Assembly (NCBI GenBank): GCA_965214085.1
Contig: OZ243937.1
Coordinates: forward strand, 3,906,001-3,970,000
Direction of reading: 5' to 3'
DNA: 64,000 bases
Source of the DNA: UBA6055 sp965214085
Lineage (GTDB): Bacteria > Chloroflexota > Anaerolineae > Aggregatilineales > Phototrophicaceae
Shown here: piece after piece, positions 52,260 through 61,569 of the stretch
Numbering within the stretch: position 1 is the first letter of the stretch
Layout of the letters: each line of letters opens with the position of its first letter
Notes under the pieces: generated by a model
Database searches by the model: none
Told to the model about the DNA's origin: nothing
Seen by the model: the letters and a program-made list of their open reading frames with translations, nothing else
Translations under genes and position numbers: made by a program

Positions 52260-53073
52260 CGTAGCTGCTTCGCTTTCTCATTCTACCGAAGTATCGCAGG
52301 GATTGTAGCAGCGCAGGCGGGCGACACACAAGATAATTCGCCACTGTCGGCGTCGGTTGCCGCTCCCGCTCAAGGCGCGTACCCGGGGCCAAGCTCGCGC
52401 AGCAGGTCCGCCAGCAGCGGCGGGTCCTGGAAAAGCAGGCCGTCGTCGCCAGCGGGGTCAGGGAAGACTGGCGGCTCAAACTCGCGCCAGGCGCCTTGTT
52501 TCACGGCGCGGTCATAGCCGTCGCTTTCGAATCGCTTAATGATTCTGTTTCGCAGCCGACCCAGCTGGGCTTCGCAGCGCGGATTGCCGGCGAAGTTCTT
52601 GGTCTCGTCCGGGTCGATGCGCAGGTCGAAGAACCATTCTTTGCCATCGGCAGCCGAGTAGATGTATTTGAAGTCCCGCTCGGCGATCATATACAAGCCC
52701 GTGTTGCCCTCGCTGTATTGACTGTAGACGGCTTCGCGCTGGCCATCGCCGGCCGCGAGCGCGAGCAGATCAGCGCCTTCCGCTGATGGCGGCGGTTCAT
52801 CCGATCCTGCCGCAGCCGCGAAAGTAGGGAAAATGTCCAACAGGCTGACCGGCGTATCTGTGCGCTGGCCGCCTGTCCGCGCGCCGGGCGGTCGTAGGAT
52901 CAGCGGTACTTTGGCGGCCGGGTTCAGCATAGCGCGCTTGCCCACGCTGCCGTAATCGCCCAGCATCTCGCCATGATCGGCAGTGAATACAATCAGGGTG
53001 TTGTCGATCTCGTCGCCAAGCGCGGCCAGGATGCGCCCCAGGTTGAAGTCGATGAAGGAAATGCAGGCGTAGT

Positions 53074-54072
53074 TGTATAGTCTCAGATTATAATGGGATG
53101 ATCTCACATAGCCAAAAGGAAGCCCTATGGGACAGGTTCTACACCCGCGCGCCACAACGACGGAGGCAACCCGCCGAGAAATCCAAAATAGTCAAGAGAG
53201 CATAGCCAAGCTGGCCAAGCGCTTCGGCATCAACCCCAAAACCGTCGCGAAATGGAAGAAGCGCGCCTCCGTCAAAGACCGGCCGATGGGTCCCAAGAAT
53301 CCCCGATCCACCGTCTTGAGCCAGCAAGAGGAAGATATAATCCTGGCCTTCCGTATCAAGACTCTGCTGCCCCTGGATGACTGCCTCTACGCCCTGCAAG
53401 AGACCATACCGCATCTGACCCGCTCCAGCTTGCATCGCTGCTTCAAGCGGCATGGCGTCAACCGACTGCCCGAATCGGAAAGCAAACCGGCCAAGAAGAA
53501 GCGCTTCAAGAACTATCCCATCGGCTACTTTCATCTGGACTTCTGCCAAGTCAGAACTGACCAGGGCAAGCTCTATCTCTTTGTCGCCATTGACCGGACA
53601 TCCAAGTTTGTCTTCGCTGAACTGCGTCAAAGCGCTAAACGCGAGGACGCTTGCGCCTTCCTGCGCCGCCTGATCGAAGTCGTACCCTACAAGATTCATA
53701 CCATCTTGACCGACAATGGCACTCAGTTTACCCATCAAGCGCGGTCGGGGCGCAAAAGCAAGCTGGCCTTTGATAAAATATGCCAAGCGCAGGGGATTGA
53801 ACATCGCTTGACCAAACCTTATCATCCTTGGACCAACGGACAAGTCGAGCGCATGAACCAGAGTATCAAAGAGAAGACAGTCTATCGATACTTTTACCAA
53901 AGTCATGAGGAACTGCGTCAGCACCTGGAGTTGTTCTTGCAAGCCTACAACTATGGCAAAAAGCTGAAGGCGCTGAAGGGGCGAAGTCCTTATGAATACA
54001 TCTGTGATTGCTGGCGAGAAACCCCGGAGCGGTTTCAGCAAAACCCATACCACCTTAATGCGGGACTATACA
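53074..54072 (+). mobile_element. IS481-type insertion sequence
   Basis: A 999-bp element with inverted ends TGTATAGTCTCAGATTA and TGTATAGTCCCGCATTA. The 6-bp target duplication CGTAGT flanks it (53068-53073, 54073-54078). One transposase gene fills it. TGT ends, about 1 kb length and a single DDE transposase match the IS481 family. Confidence 0.9.
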
Positions 54073-54077
54073 CGTAG
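53127..54077 (+). CDS. IS481-family transposase
   Basis: A 316-residue DDE transposase. The N-terminal helix-turn-helix (SIAKLAKRFGINPKTVAKWKKR) is followed by the integrase core: Asp in YFHLDFCQV, Asp in LTDNGTQFT, and Glu in NGQVERMNQSIKEKTV. AAAGGAAG precedes the ATG. The last codon straddles the right end, and the stop codon TAG (54075-54077) lies in the target duplication, so each insertion must supply or reach its own stop. Confidence 0.93.
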   Translation: MGQVLHPRATTTEATRREIQNSQESIAKLAKRFGINPKTVAKWKKRASVKDRPMGPKNPRSTVLSQQEEDIILAFRIKTLLPLDDCLYALQETIPHLTRSSLHRCFKRHGVNRLPESESKPAKKKRFKNYPIGYFHLDFCQVRTDQGKLYLFVAIDRTSKFVFAELRQSAKREDACAFLRRLIEVVPYKIHTILTDNGTQFTHQARSGRKSKLAFDKICQAQGIEHRLTKPYHPWTNGQVERMNQSIKEKTVYRYFYQSHEELRQHLELFLQAYNYGKKLKALKGRSPYEYICDCWRETPERFQQNPYHLNAGLYT

Positions 54078-54887
54078 TACATAGCTTTTATGGCGCGGAA
54101 GAGCATTTGGTCGTAGCCCTTGTCGCGGTACTTGTAACGGTTCTGGTAGTGATTCCAATAGGTCAGCAGCTGTTCGTACCCTTCCGGGCGGCGGGGCGGC
54201 AGCATATCGGCGGCGCGGTAGAGCTTGTGCCAGGGCGCGGGCGCTTCAAAGGGCGGATGCGGCTTGATGAAACTGGTCCACAGAAAAAAGGGTCGCTCGC
54301 GATCACGCCCGTTCAGATAGTCAATGGCGCGGTCGGCCACCCAGGTTGTGTGATGATGGCGCGCCGGCAGCTGCGAAGGCTGCGGAATATAATACAGCTC
54401 GCTGCGTATTCCTTGCGGCTCCAGCACATGGTCGTAGCCGTTCTCGCTCAGGTAGCGGTGGAAGTCGTTGCGGCTGCCCGGAGCGCGCGCGCCTTCTTCC
54501 GAAATGTCGCGGCTGTCGAAGCCCCAGAGCGCTTCGGTCTCGGGATTGAAGTGCATCTTGGCGATGCCATGCGTTTGATAGCCGCTGCCCTGCAAGACCT
54601 GCATGATGCTGCGCCGGCCCAATGGTGATTCGTTGTTTGAGGTGCAGCCGTTTATATGAGGCGGCAGGCCCGTAATCGTAGCGCTGCGAGCGGCGACGCA
54701 GACCGGCGAGGGCGTGTAGCAGTTGCTGAAGGTGATGCCCTGCTCCACCAGCGAATCCAGCGCCGGCGTACGAATCGCCCGATTGCCCAGCGCGGCGATC
54801 GTGTCGCTGCGCTGTTGATCGGTCATGATGAAGAGGATATTGGGTTGTCGGATCATGTTCTTACTTCCAATCGATCGCGATTTTAGC

Positions 54888-54935
54888 CCATCCCCCAACC
54901 CCTTCCCCAGCGAGCTAGGGAAGTGGAGCTTTTCC
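54888..54935. repeat. G/C-run REP element
   Basis: CCCATCCCCCAACCCCTTCCCC with AGCTAGGGAAGTGGAG, upstream of the sulfatase start. From 54936 to 55070 I see nothing more. Confidence 0.5.
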
Positions 54936-55070
54936 AAGCGAATTCCATTGCAATCGGTTGCCGTTCACAATAATCATCCCTGATATTGTATCGCCTTGGC
55001 ACAATTTGAGTCGCCTTTGAGTGAGTTTTCTGTAGCGGACAAGTTATACAAGGCTCTTCTATATTGATAG

Positions 55071-56114
55071 TTATGCGATTTCTATGACAACCTTGCCAAA
55101 GTGATCGTGCTCTTCCAGAATCCGATGCCCCTCGCGGATTTGATCCAGCGGCAAGACGCGGTCGATGACCGGACGCAGCAGGCCTTGATCAGCCAGTTCC
55201 AGCACGCGCCGCAACTCATTGTAACTGGCTCCGTTGGCGCCAAGGATGCTGAGCTGTCGATGGTAAATCTGCGGGATGCGCAGGTCGAATTGCTTGCCCG
55301 AATGCGAGCCGCAGACGACCATGCGGCCGTTGCGCGCCAGCGTCCGCAGCGTGTCCGCCCAGGTCAGCGCGCCCACCAGATCTTGCGCCACATCGACGCC
55401 GCGGCCGCCGCTGAGCGCGATCACCTGCTCGACCCAGTCTTCATCGCGATAGTTGACCACGTGGTCGGCGCCTAACTCGCGCGCTTTGGCCATCTTTTCC
55501 GCGGTCGAGGTGCTGGCGATGACAGTCGCGCCGGCCAGTTTGGCAATCTGAATGCCCATGGAAGCCACGCCTCCGCCAGCGCCGGGGATAAAGACGGTCT
55601 CGCCAGCCTGCAGCCGCGCGACGGTGATCAGCATGTGCCAGGCCGTGCCCGCCACGACCGGCAGCGCCGCCACCTCGATATGACTGAGGCGCTTGGGCTT
55701 GGCGATCAGGTTGCGCGCCGGCGCCAGCATATATTCCGCCAGCCCGCCATCCATGTGCTCGCCGATAATCTGGTGATCCGGGCAGACGGTCACTTCGCCT
55801 GCCCGACAAAATTCGCAGTCGCCACAGGTGATAAGCGAGTAGAGTGTGACCTCATCGCCGACCTGCCAGCCGCTCGCGTCCGCTCCGAGCGCGTCGATGA
55901 CGCCGGAAATATCAACGCCGGTGGTCAAAGGCAGCGGCACGGCGCCAAATTGCGGGCCGCGGCGGATGCCGACATCGAGCCAGTTCAGCGCGCAGGCCTG
56001 GACTTTGATGCGCGCCTCGCCAGCGCCCGGCCCCGGCTTCGTGACCCGCTGCAATTGAATGACATCACGCTCGCCGTGTTCGTGAAATACCGCCGCCAAC
56101 ATCGTGTCTGTCAT
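55071..56114 (-). CDS. Zinc-type alcohol dehydrogenase (MDR family)
   Basis: A 347-residue medium-chain dehydrogenase. The structural zinc Cys are in CGDCEFCRAGEVTVC (about 97-111). The cofactor site is the PGAGGGVASMGIQIAKLAG loop near 180. The first catalytic zinc ligand is not the usual Cys (CALNWLDVGIRRG), so the catalytic zinc may be absent and the enzyme may be a quinone-reductase-like member with only the structural zinc. It lies just downstream of the tandem membrane-protein genes on the same strand, 22 nt away. Confidence 0.88.
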   Translation of the reverse strand: MTDTMLAAVFHEHGERDVIQLQRVTKPGPGAGEARIKVQACALNWLDVGIRRGPQFGAVPLPLTTGVDISGVIDALGADASGWQVGDEVTLYSLITCGDCEFCRAGEVTVCPDHQIIGEHMDGGLAEYMLAPARNLIAKPKRLSHIEVAALPVVAGTAWHMLITVARLQAGETVFIPGAGGGVASMGIQIAKLAGATVIASTSTAEKMAKARELGADHVVNYRDEDWVEQVIALSGGRGVDVAQDLVGALTWADTLRTLARNGRMVVCGSHSGKQFDLRIPQIYHRQLSILGANGASYNELRRVLELADQGLLRPVIDRVLPLDQIREGHRILEEHDHFGKVVIEIA

Positions 56115-56136
56115 GCGCGAGTCTCCAATCCGTAAT

Positions 56137-57846
56137 TTACTCGATGATTAGCGTTCCTATTGCCACGCGATTGTCCAGCCAGGGCGTTCCGTTCGCGTCT
56201 GCGGCGGGGACGCGTTCCCGGTCTTCAACTCGATACAGCCCGGTGAAAAGCGAATATCGACCCGGCGCTAGATCAGCCGGCAGCGGCACGAGCCAGGTTG
56301 CGCTGTCAGCCAGCCCCTGGTACCAAAGACGGGTGGGCAGGCGCGGCCCCAGCGGTTCTTGATCATAAACAAACCACTCGCCGGTGTCTTCGTGGCCAAG
56401 GTGCAGAAACTGAATGTGATCTTCCATCCCAGCGGCATCGCTGCGCCAGGCAAAGCGCAAGGGCAGTGTTTCGCCGGCTTGGGCCTGTCGAGGCATGGCG
56501 ACAACTTCAAGCACAAGCCCGCCGCGGAATGATGCCAGTGGCGCGGATGTTGTGGGCGAGGTCTCGGCTGGCAATACCAGTTCTTTCAGTATGACTTGTC
56601 CGTCATCAAGCAGCGGGAGGTCGCTTGATTGGACTTTGAGGGGCATATATTCTCCACCATCCGCACGCCAGACTGTCAACACGGTCCATAGAGCCTGGTT
56701 AGTGGGCGCATGCGGCGGTATCTTGAGATTCACATCTTGCGTATATACGTGCTGATGGCCAGCACCACCGATTTCTATCCTAGTGTAACGGTTTGCCAAT
56801 TTATCGAATTTGACAATGGACTCGCCACTTAATTGCTCCACGAGATGCACTGAATAGCCCACATCGTCTTTACTCATATCCGCCGGCACATATAGGTAAA
56901 TTGCCGCGGGAAGTCCATTTTCGCCATTGCGTATCCCGTGCAATTCCACTCTCGTTCCGAATTTTACCGACACTGGCTGCCCAGGCACTTCAATGACGCG
57001 CCCGCGGACAGGTGAAAAAACACTTAGAAGCAATATCCATAACGCGAACCAGCCGACTAGCGCGCGACGAACCCAGGGCCGCAATGAAGGGGCCGCGTCC
57101 GAAAGCTGCCCAAGCACTGCTAACAGTACTAGCCAGCCGCCGGCGAACTCAACGATTTCGTCAGGCGCGTCACTTATAATGAAACATCGGTCCAGGTCGA
57201 TGAATAACAGTCCATCGCAGATGTCCGGTAGACGATCCAGGACGAGCCCACCGATAGCAATGAATACAAGACCCAAAAGCAGGCAGCTGTGCCACTTCTT
57301 TAAGCGCTTGGGCGAACTAGCCGCGACGCACACAGTTGTGACTACCAGCGCCTCGCCCAGCAGTCTCATGCAGAATTCCCAGCCCAGAACGCATGTTTTT
57401 AAGCTGAAATATTCGTCGTATCCTAAGTACAAGAAACTCAAAGCTAAGCCAACGAAGTAAAGAAAGCGCCAGGCGCCTGCTGACCGATTTTTCCAAGCTA
57501 GAACTAGCGCAATGCCACTGATCATTGCGAACTGCGTTGAGGAAAGAATGGATTGCATGTTCCATTCGTGGTCTATGTTCCAAAACCACTCCATCGTGGC
57601 AGAAGCAGGCTGGACTACGAACCAAACCATAATCAGCACTATTTGTACGGCGATTGTAGCGCTGGCGATGAGTTTGGCGAAAGACGTCAGAAATGGATAC
57701 AATCGCCTGATTGATATTAATACAATTGGCAACATGAAAGCTGCGGCGAACAGGATCGTCAGGGTCTTAACAGGGATGGTCATTTCAAAGAGGGATGCCA
57801 TAAGCGCCCATATGACTCTGGGCAATAGCGATCGAAACCTTGGCAA
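56137..57846 (-). CDS. Membrane protein of unknown family, tandem paralogue 1
   Basis: A 569-residue protein, most divergent of the group. About eight hydrophobic helices (1-290) carry motifs shared by the five copies: EWN near the second helix (WNIDHEWNMQS), GYDEYFSLKTC where the others have DEYLxxHE, a Cys pair in an outer loop (ICDGLLFIDLDRCF), and EIVEFAGGW. Then comes a soluble beta-sandwich part ending with LRFAWRSDAAGMEDHIQFLH, YDQEPLGPRLPTRLWYQGL and LPADLAPGRYSLFTGLYR. That last module is like one found at the end of glycosyltransferase-39-like Chloroflexota proteins. No reaction known. Confidence 0.75.
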   Translation of the reverse strand: MPRFRSLLPRVIWALMASLFEMTIPVKTLTILFAAAFMLPIVLISIRRLYPFLTSFAKLIASATIAVQIVLIMVWFVVQPASATMEWFWNIDHEWNMQSILSSTQFAMISGIALVLAWKNRSAGAWRFLYFVGLALSFLYLGYDEYFSLKTCVLGWEFCMRLLGEALVVTTVCVAASSPKRLKKWHSCLLLGLVFIAIGGLVLDRLPDICDGLLFIDLDRCFIISDAPDEIVEFAGGWLVLLAVLGQLSDAAPSLRPWVRRALVGWFALWILLLSVFSPVRGRVIEVPGQPVSVKFGTRVELHGIRNGENGLPAAIYLYVPADMSKDDVGYSVHLVEQLSGESIVKFDKLANRYTRIEIGGAGHQHVYTQDVNLKIPPHAPTNQALWTVLTVWRADGGEYMPLKVQSSDLPLLDDGQVILKELVLPAETSPTTSAPLASFRGGLVLEVVAMPRQAQAGETLPLRFAWRSDAAGMEDHIQFLHLGHEDTGEWFVYDQEPLGPRLPTRLWYQGLADSATWLVPLPADLAPGRYSLFTGLYRVEDRERVPAADANGTPWLDNRVAIGTLIIE

Positions 57847-57872
57847 CAGGCCATATATAACATGATCCCGTA

Positions 57873-58085
57873 TTATAGATTTAGTATCAGGTCCAGCGCC
57901 ACCCGATTGTCGAGCCGGGGCGGCCCCGTCGGCTGCTGATTATAGACCCGCCACTTTCCGCTCGCTTCGTGGCCACGGCGCGGAAACCAAATGTGGTCTT
58001 CCATCCCAACGGCATCGCTGCGCCAGGTGAATCGCAAGGGCAGCGTTGCTCCGGTTAGAGTGCGTTCTGCGATTTCAGAAGCAAG
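57873..58085 (-). pseudogene. Relic of a sixth tandem paralogue
   Basis: On the minus strand this reads GATLPLRFTWRSDAVGMEDH, then GHEASGKWRVYNQQPTGP, directly joined to RLDNRVALDLILNL and a stop. The family text between PLGP and LDNRVAL (about 60 residues) is deleted, and nothing upstream remains. It fills the gap between copies 1 and 2. Confidence 0.85.
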
Positions 58086-58138
58086 AACGACAGGAAAAAC
58101 AGAACGTGGGCATCTCTCGACGCCCGAATCATTACATT

Positions 58139-59815
58139 TTATTCAATGACTAACGTACCCAGAGCCACGCGATTGTCGGGCCAGGGCAGTCCGTCGGCAT
58201 CAGTCGCCGGAATCCGCTCCAGATCGCGCATGCGATACAGGCCAGTGTAGACAACGTAACTACCCGGCGCCAGATCAGACGGCAGCGGCACGAGCCAAGT
58301 TTCGCTGTCGGCCAGCCCCTGGTACCAGAAACGCGTGGGCAGGCGCGGCCCCAGCGGTTGTTGATCATAGCCCCACCAGACGCCGGACGCTTCGCGGACG
58401 AAATGCAGAAATTGCGCGTAATCGTCCTGGCTATCCTCATCGCTGCGCCAGGTGAATCGCAAGGACAGTGTTTCGCCGGCATTGGCGCGTTCCGGCGCCT
58501 CCACCGCTTCCAAACTGAAGCCATTGTCGAAGGCTGCCAATGGGATTACAGACGGGGGAGGCGATTCCAATGGCAAGACCACTTCGTCCAAAATTACTTG
58601 CGTGTCGCTCAGGAGCGGGAGATCGCTCGAAAGCACTTTCTGATTCGCGAAGTCGCCGTATTGCCCGCGCCAGAGCGTCAGCACAACCCACAGCGCTCGA
58701 TTTTTTGGCGCATCCGGCGGAATAACCACATTTCGATCTTGGCGAAATAGATGCGCGGCTCTTGGCCCGAGCGTGAATTTAAGATCACGTTGCGCATAGG
58801 AGTTCACATGCGCGATAGAATCGCCGCTGACTTGACTAACCAGATGCACGGAAAAACCGAGTCCTTCAACAAATTCCCAGCTCGCTGGAGACAGAGACAG
58901 TTTTATATTAAAACCAGTCTCATTAGGCTTAATCCGATAGTCATACAAGCTGGCGTCCGACTCGAACGCTACCGCAGGCTTAGGCGGCTGAGCAAATGAT
59001 TGAATCGCAAAAGGACTACTGGGAACCAGGACGAGAAGCAGCAAGACGCAGACTGCCGGTATCAGGTAAAGCGCCCGCCAGACGCGCAGCGACCACGTAT
59101 CCTCAGACAAGATTCCGAGCACAGCAACAAGCGCCAGCCACACGCCGACGAACTCAAGTGGCTCCTCGTAATGATAGGGCTCGAAACATTCACTTAGTTG
59201 GAAGGACCCCAAGTTTCCGCAAAAGTCGCGGTACTGTTCAATCGCTACAGCGCCAACCGCAGCTGTGCCGAGACCAATCAGCAGACAGAAGAGCCAGATT
59301 CGATTTTGCCAGGACAAGCGCAAAGCAGTGGGTAGGGCGAGGAACACCAGGGCATAGCCGAGCGAGGTGTAGGTATCCTCCAAAACGCCGCTGGTTTCGT
59401 GGAATTGGAACAACTCATCCAGAGCCAGGAAGCAGCACAGGGCGGCGATAGCCATCAGATAAAGGCGCAGAGGAATACTCGGTTTCCGGCCCAGCCCGGC
59501 GGAACAGAGCGATACGCAGCCCACCGACATCAACTGTGTGGCGGCGAGCAGCGTGGGTAAATTCCATTCGCCATTGAGATCCCAAAGCCACCCGTGGAAA
59601 CCATCGATATGCCAGTGCAGCAGCGACAGCGCGATTGCCGCCAACTGCGCCAGCATAAAAACCCCAGCCAGACGCCGCGCCGCAGGCCCAAGATGCGGCA
59701 GCAGCCAACGACGGCAGATTAGGTAAACGGGGACATACACCGACAAGAAAAAGGCAATGTTTAGTAACTTTGTGGAGATGACGATCTCAAGGCTATCCAT
59801 GCGCGCCTCTAGCAT
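58139..59815 (-). CDS. Membrane protein of unknown family, tandem paralogue 2
   Basis: A 558-residue protein of the same build: N-terminal membrane part with GEWNLPTLLAATQL, ALDELFQFHETSG, the outer Cys pair FCGNLGSFQLSECFEP, and EEPLEFVGVWLA; then FSVHLVSQVSGDSIAH and the terminal module SLRFTWRSDEDSQDDYAQFL...YDQQPLGPRLPTRFWYQGLADSETW. DELFQFHE here replaces DEYLxxHE. About 290 bp, mostly the relic, separate it from copy 1. Confidence 0.78.
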   Translation of the reverse strand: MLEARMDSLEIVISTKLLNIAFFLSVYVPVYLICRRWLLPHLGPAARRLAGVFMLAQLAAIALSLLHWHIDGFHGWLWDLNGEWNLPTLLAATQLMSVGCVSLCSAGLGRKPSIPLRLYLMAIAALCCFLALDELFQFHETSGVLEDTYTSLGYALVFLALPTALRLSWQNRIWLFCLLIGLGTAAVGAVAIEQYRDFCGNLGSFQLSECFEPYHYEEPLEFVGVWLALVAVLGILSEDTWSLRVWRALYLIPAVCVLLLLVLVPSSPFAIQSFAQPPKPAVAFESDASLYDYRIKPNETGFNIKLSLSPASWEFVEGLGFSVHLVSQVSGDSIAHVNSYAQRDLKFTLGPRAAHLFRQDRNVVIPPDAPKNRALWVVLTLWRGQYGDFANQKVLSSDLPLLSDTQVILDEVVLPLESPPPSVIPLAAFDNGFSLEAVEAPERANAGETLSLRFTWRSDEDSQDDYAQFLHFVREASGVWWGYDQQPLGPRLPTRFWYQGLADSETWLVPLPSDLAPGSYVVYTGLYRMRDLERIPATDADGLPWPDNRVALGTLVIE

Positions 59816-59836
59816 TCGCTGCGGTGGTGCAAATTC

Positions 59837-61519
59837 TCAACGCTCTATGAAAATGCTGCCCAGATTTACACGAGCGTCAGTCCAGGGCTTTCCTGCCGCA
59901 TCAAGCGCCGGAATCCGTTCATTATCGCGGCGGCGATACAGGCCTGTGTAGACAGTGTAGCTCCCGGGCGCCAAGTCTTCCGGCAGCGGCACGCGCCAAG
60001 TTTCGCTGTCGCCAAGGCCACTGTACCACAGGCGCGTCGGCAAACGCGGGCCCAGCGGCTGCTGGTCATTGCCCCACCACGCGCCCGATTCTACATGAAC
60101 AAAATGCAGGAATTGTACGTGATCCTCTCGGCTATCCGCATCGCTGCGCCAGGCGAAGCGCAGGGGCAGCGTTTCACCGGCTTTCGCGCGTTCCGGCAAT
60201 TCCAGCGCTTCGAGCCTGAATCCGTTGTCGAAGATGGCGAGCGACATCGGCGACGTAACCGGCGCAGCGCCCGGCAGCGCCATCTCGCCCAGGACCGCCT
60301 GCCGGTCATCCAGAAGCTGCAGGTCGCTGCCGACGATCTTCATGCGCGCGAATTCCCCGCCCTTTTTGCGCCACAGCGTCAGCAGGACCCACAGCGCGCG
60401 ATTGGGCGGCGTTTGCGGCGGGATGCTTACATGCACGCGCTGGCGATAAATCGGCATATAATCGGGACCGAAGAGCCAGAAGCCGTGCTGCCGGTCGGCC
60501 CACACATCGCGGCTGGCGATTGATTCGCCGCTGACTTGATCGACCAAGTGGATAGAATATCCCAACCCGGGGTAATCCGCTTGCCGCGCCGACGAATAAA
60601 GCCGTACTGTAACCGAATCTGGAGCGCCGTTTATATGGAATCCCTGCAGCTGCACACCTGTCTTGAACTCAAGGGACGCAGGTTGAGCCATCAGCCGCAT
60701 CTCAATGCGAGGGGTGAGCGAGATTATCAATAGCAGCAGAAGCCATAGGGCCGGCATGGCATAAAGCCAGCGATTGCCTCCATTTGCCGGCTTCGGCGCG
60801 CCGTTGCGCATGAGGCCCAGCATTCCAGCCAGAACCAACCAAATGCCCGCAAATTCCAGGCTCTCCTCCCAGACGGAAGAATCCAGGCAACCCTCAAAGC
60901 GCAACCAACCCAATTCATCACATATCCACAAGGTGTCAAAGGCTATAGCGCCAAGCGCAGCCATTGCCAAGCCTGCTATCAGGCAAAGATACCAAATCAA
61001 GGCTCGCCGCGGCGCTTTCGCAGCCATATATGCCGATGCCGCCGCTAGCCCAACGCCGAGGGCGCCGTAATACAATTTCCAATCGGGAATGTATTCGTGA
61101 AAGGTCAGGTACTCGTCCAGCGCGAGCAGCAAGAAGACCGCACCCGAAGCGGTAAAATAAATTCGTTGGCGCGCCGGCAGCGATCTAGCCTGCCAAGACG
61201 CTAGCAAGGCAACGATACCGACCAGCGCCAGTTGTATCGAGGCGAGTGTAGCGGGAATATTCCATTCTGTATCGTTCCACTCCAAGCTATACAGCGCCCA
61301 GAGCAGGCGTTCATATTCCGAGCTCGGATCCAGGATTAAGGCGAGCGCGATTACCAGTATCTGCGCGGCTAGCATTCCATCTGCCAGCCTGCGGGCGCGA
61401 GTCGCGAGCTGTGGCAGCAGGAGCTTGAAGCTGATTACAAGTACCGGCAAATATACCAGAAGGACGCCGGCGACATTCAAGGCTTCCGTTGAAACAGCAA
61501 TGTGAGCGCTTTGCATCAA
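59837..61519 (-). CDS. Membrane protein of unknown family, tandem paralogue 3
   Basis: A 560-residue protein close to copy 4: TEWNIPATLASIQL, ALDEYLTFHEYIP, ICDELGWLRFEGCLDS and WEESLEFAGIWLVLA in the membrane part, then YSIHLVDQVSGESIASRDVW, and PLRFAWRSDADSREDHVQFL...PTRLWYSGLGDSETW in the terminal module. The shared helix-embedded Asp/Glu/His are good candidates for an active site inside the membrane. The start is 22 nt away from the next copy's end region, so an operon is likely. Confidence 0.78.
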   Translation of the reverse strand: MMQSAHIAVSTEALNVAGVLLVYLPVLVISFKLLLPQLATRARRLADGMLAAQILVIALALILDPSSEYERLLWALYSLEWNDTEWNIPATLASIQLALVGIVALLASWQARSLPARQRIYFTASGAVFLLLALDEYLTFHEYIPDWKLYYGALGVGLAAASAYMAAKAPRRALIWYLCLIAGLAMAALGAIAFDTLWICDELGWLRFEGCLDSSVWEESLEFAGIWLVLAGMLGLMRNGAPKPANGGNRWLYAMPALWLLLLLIISLTPRIEMRLMAQPASLEFKTGVQLQGFHINGAPDSVTVRLYSSARQADYPGLGYSIHLVDQVSGESIASRDVWADRQHGFWLFGPDYMPIYRQRVHVSIPPQTPPNRALWVLLTLWRKKGGEFARMKIVGSDLQLLDDRQAVLGEMALPGAAPVTSPMSLAIFDNGFRLEALELPERAKAGETLPLRFAWRSDADSREDHVQFLHFVHVESGAWWGNDQQPLGPRLPTRLWYSGLGDSETWRVPLPEDLAPGSYTVYTGLYRRRDNERIPALDAAGKPWTDARVNLGSIFIER

Positions 61520-61569
61520 TTCCCCGCTTGGTTGCGCCAGCCAAAGAACTGGCGATTGGCCTGCTTGCG

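Larger units (their letters stand above)
52370..54856 (-). pseudogene. Sulfatase gene broken by an IS481-type insertion
   Basis: A sulfatase read on the minus strand from 54856 to about 54073 (IRQPNILFIMTDQQRSD...LFRAIKAMYY) and, after the insertion, from 53073 to 52370 (ACISFIDFNLGRIL...). Removing 53074-54072 and one CGTAGT restores one frame of about 490 residues with AMYYACISF at the joint. The metal Asp pair is in MTDQQ; the formylglycine motif is CVAAR rather than CxPSR, like the less common CxAxR type. The gene is intact except for the insertion, so it was lost recently. The start at 54856 has no strong ribosome site. Confidence 0.9.

Noticed and set aside
53139..54053. 304-codon open frame antisense to the transposase
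   Set aside because: No motifs; the plus strand carries the DDE triad and HTH.
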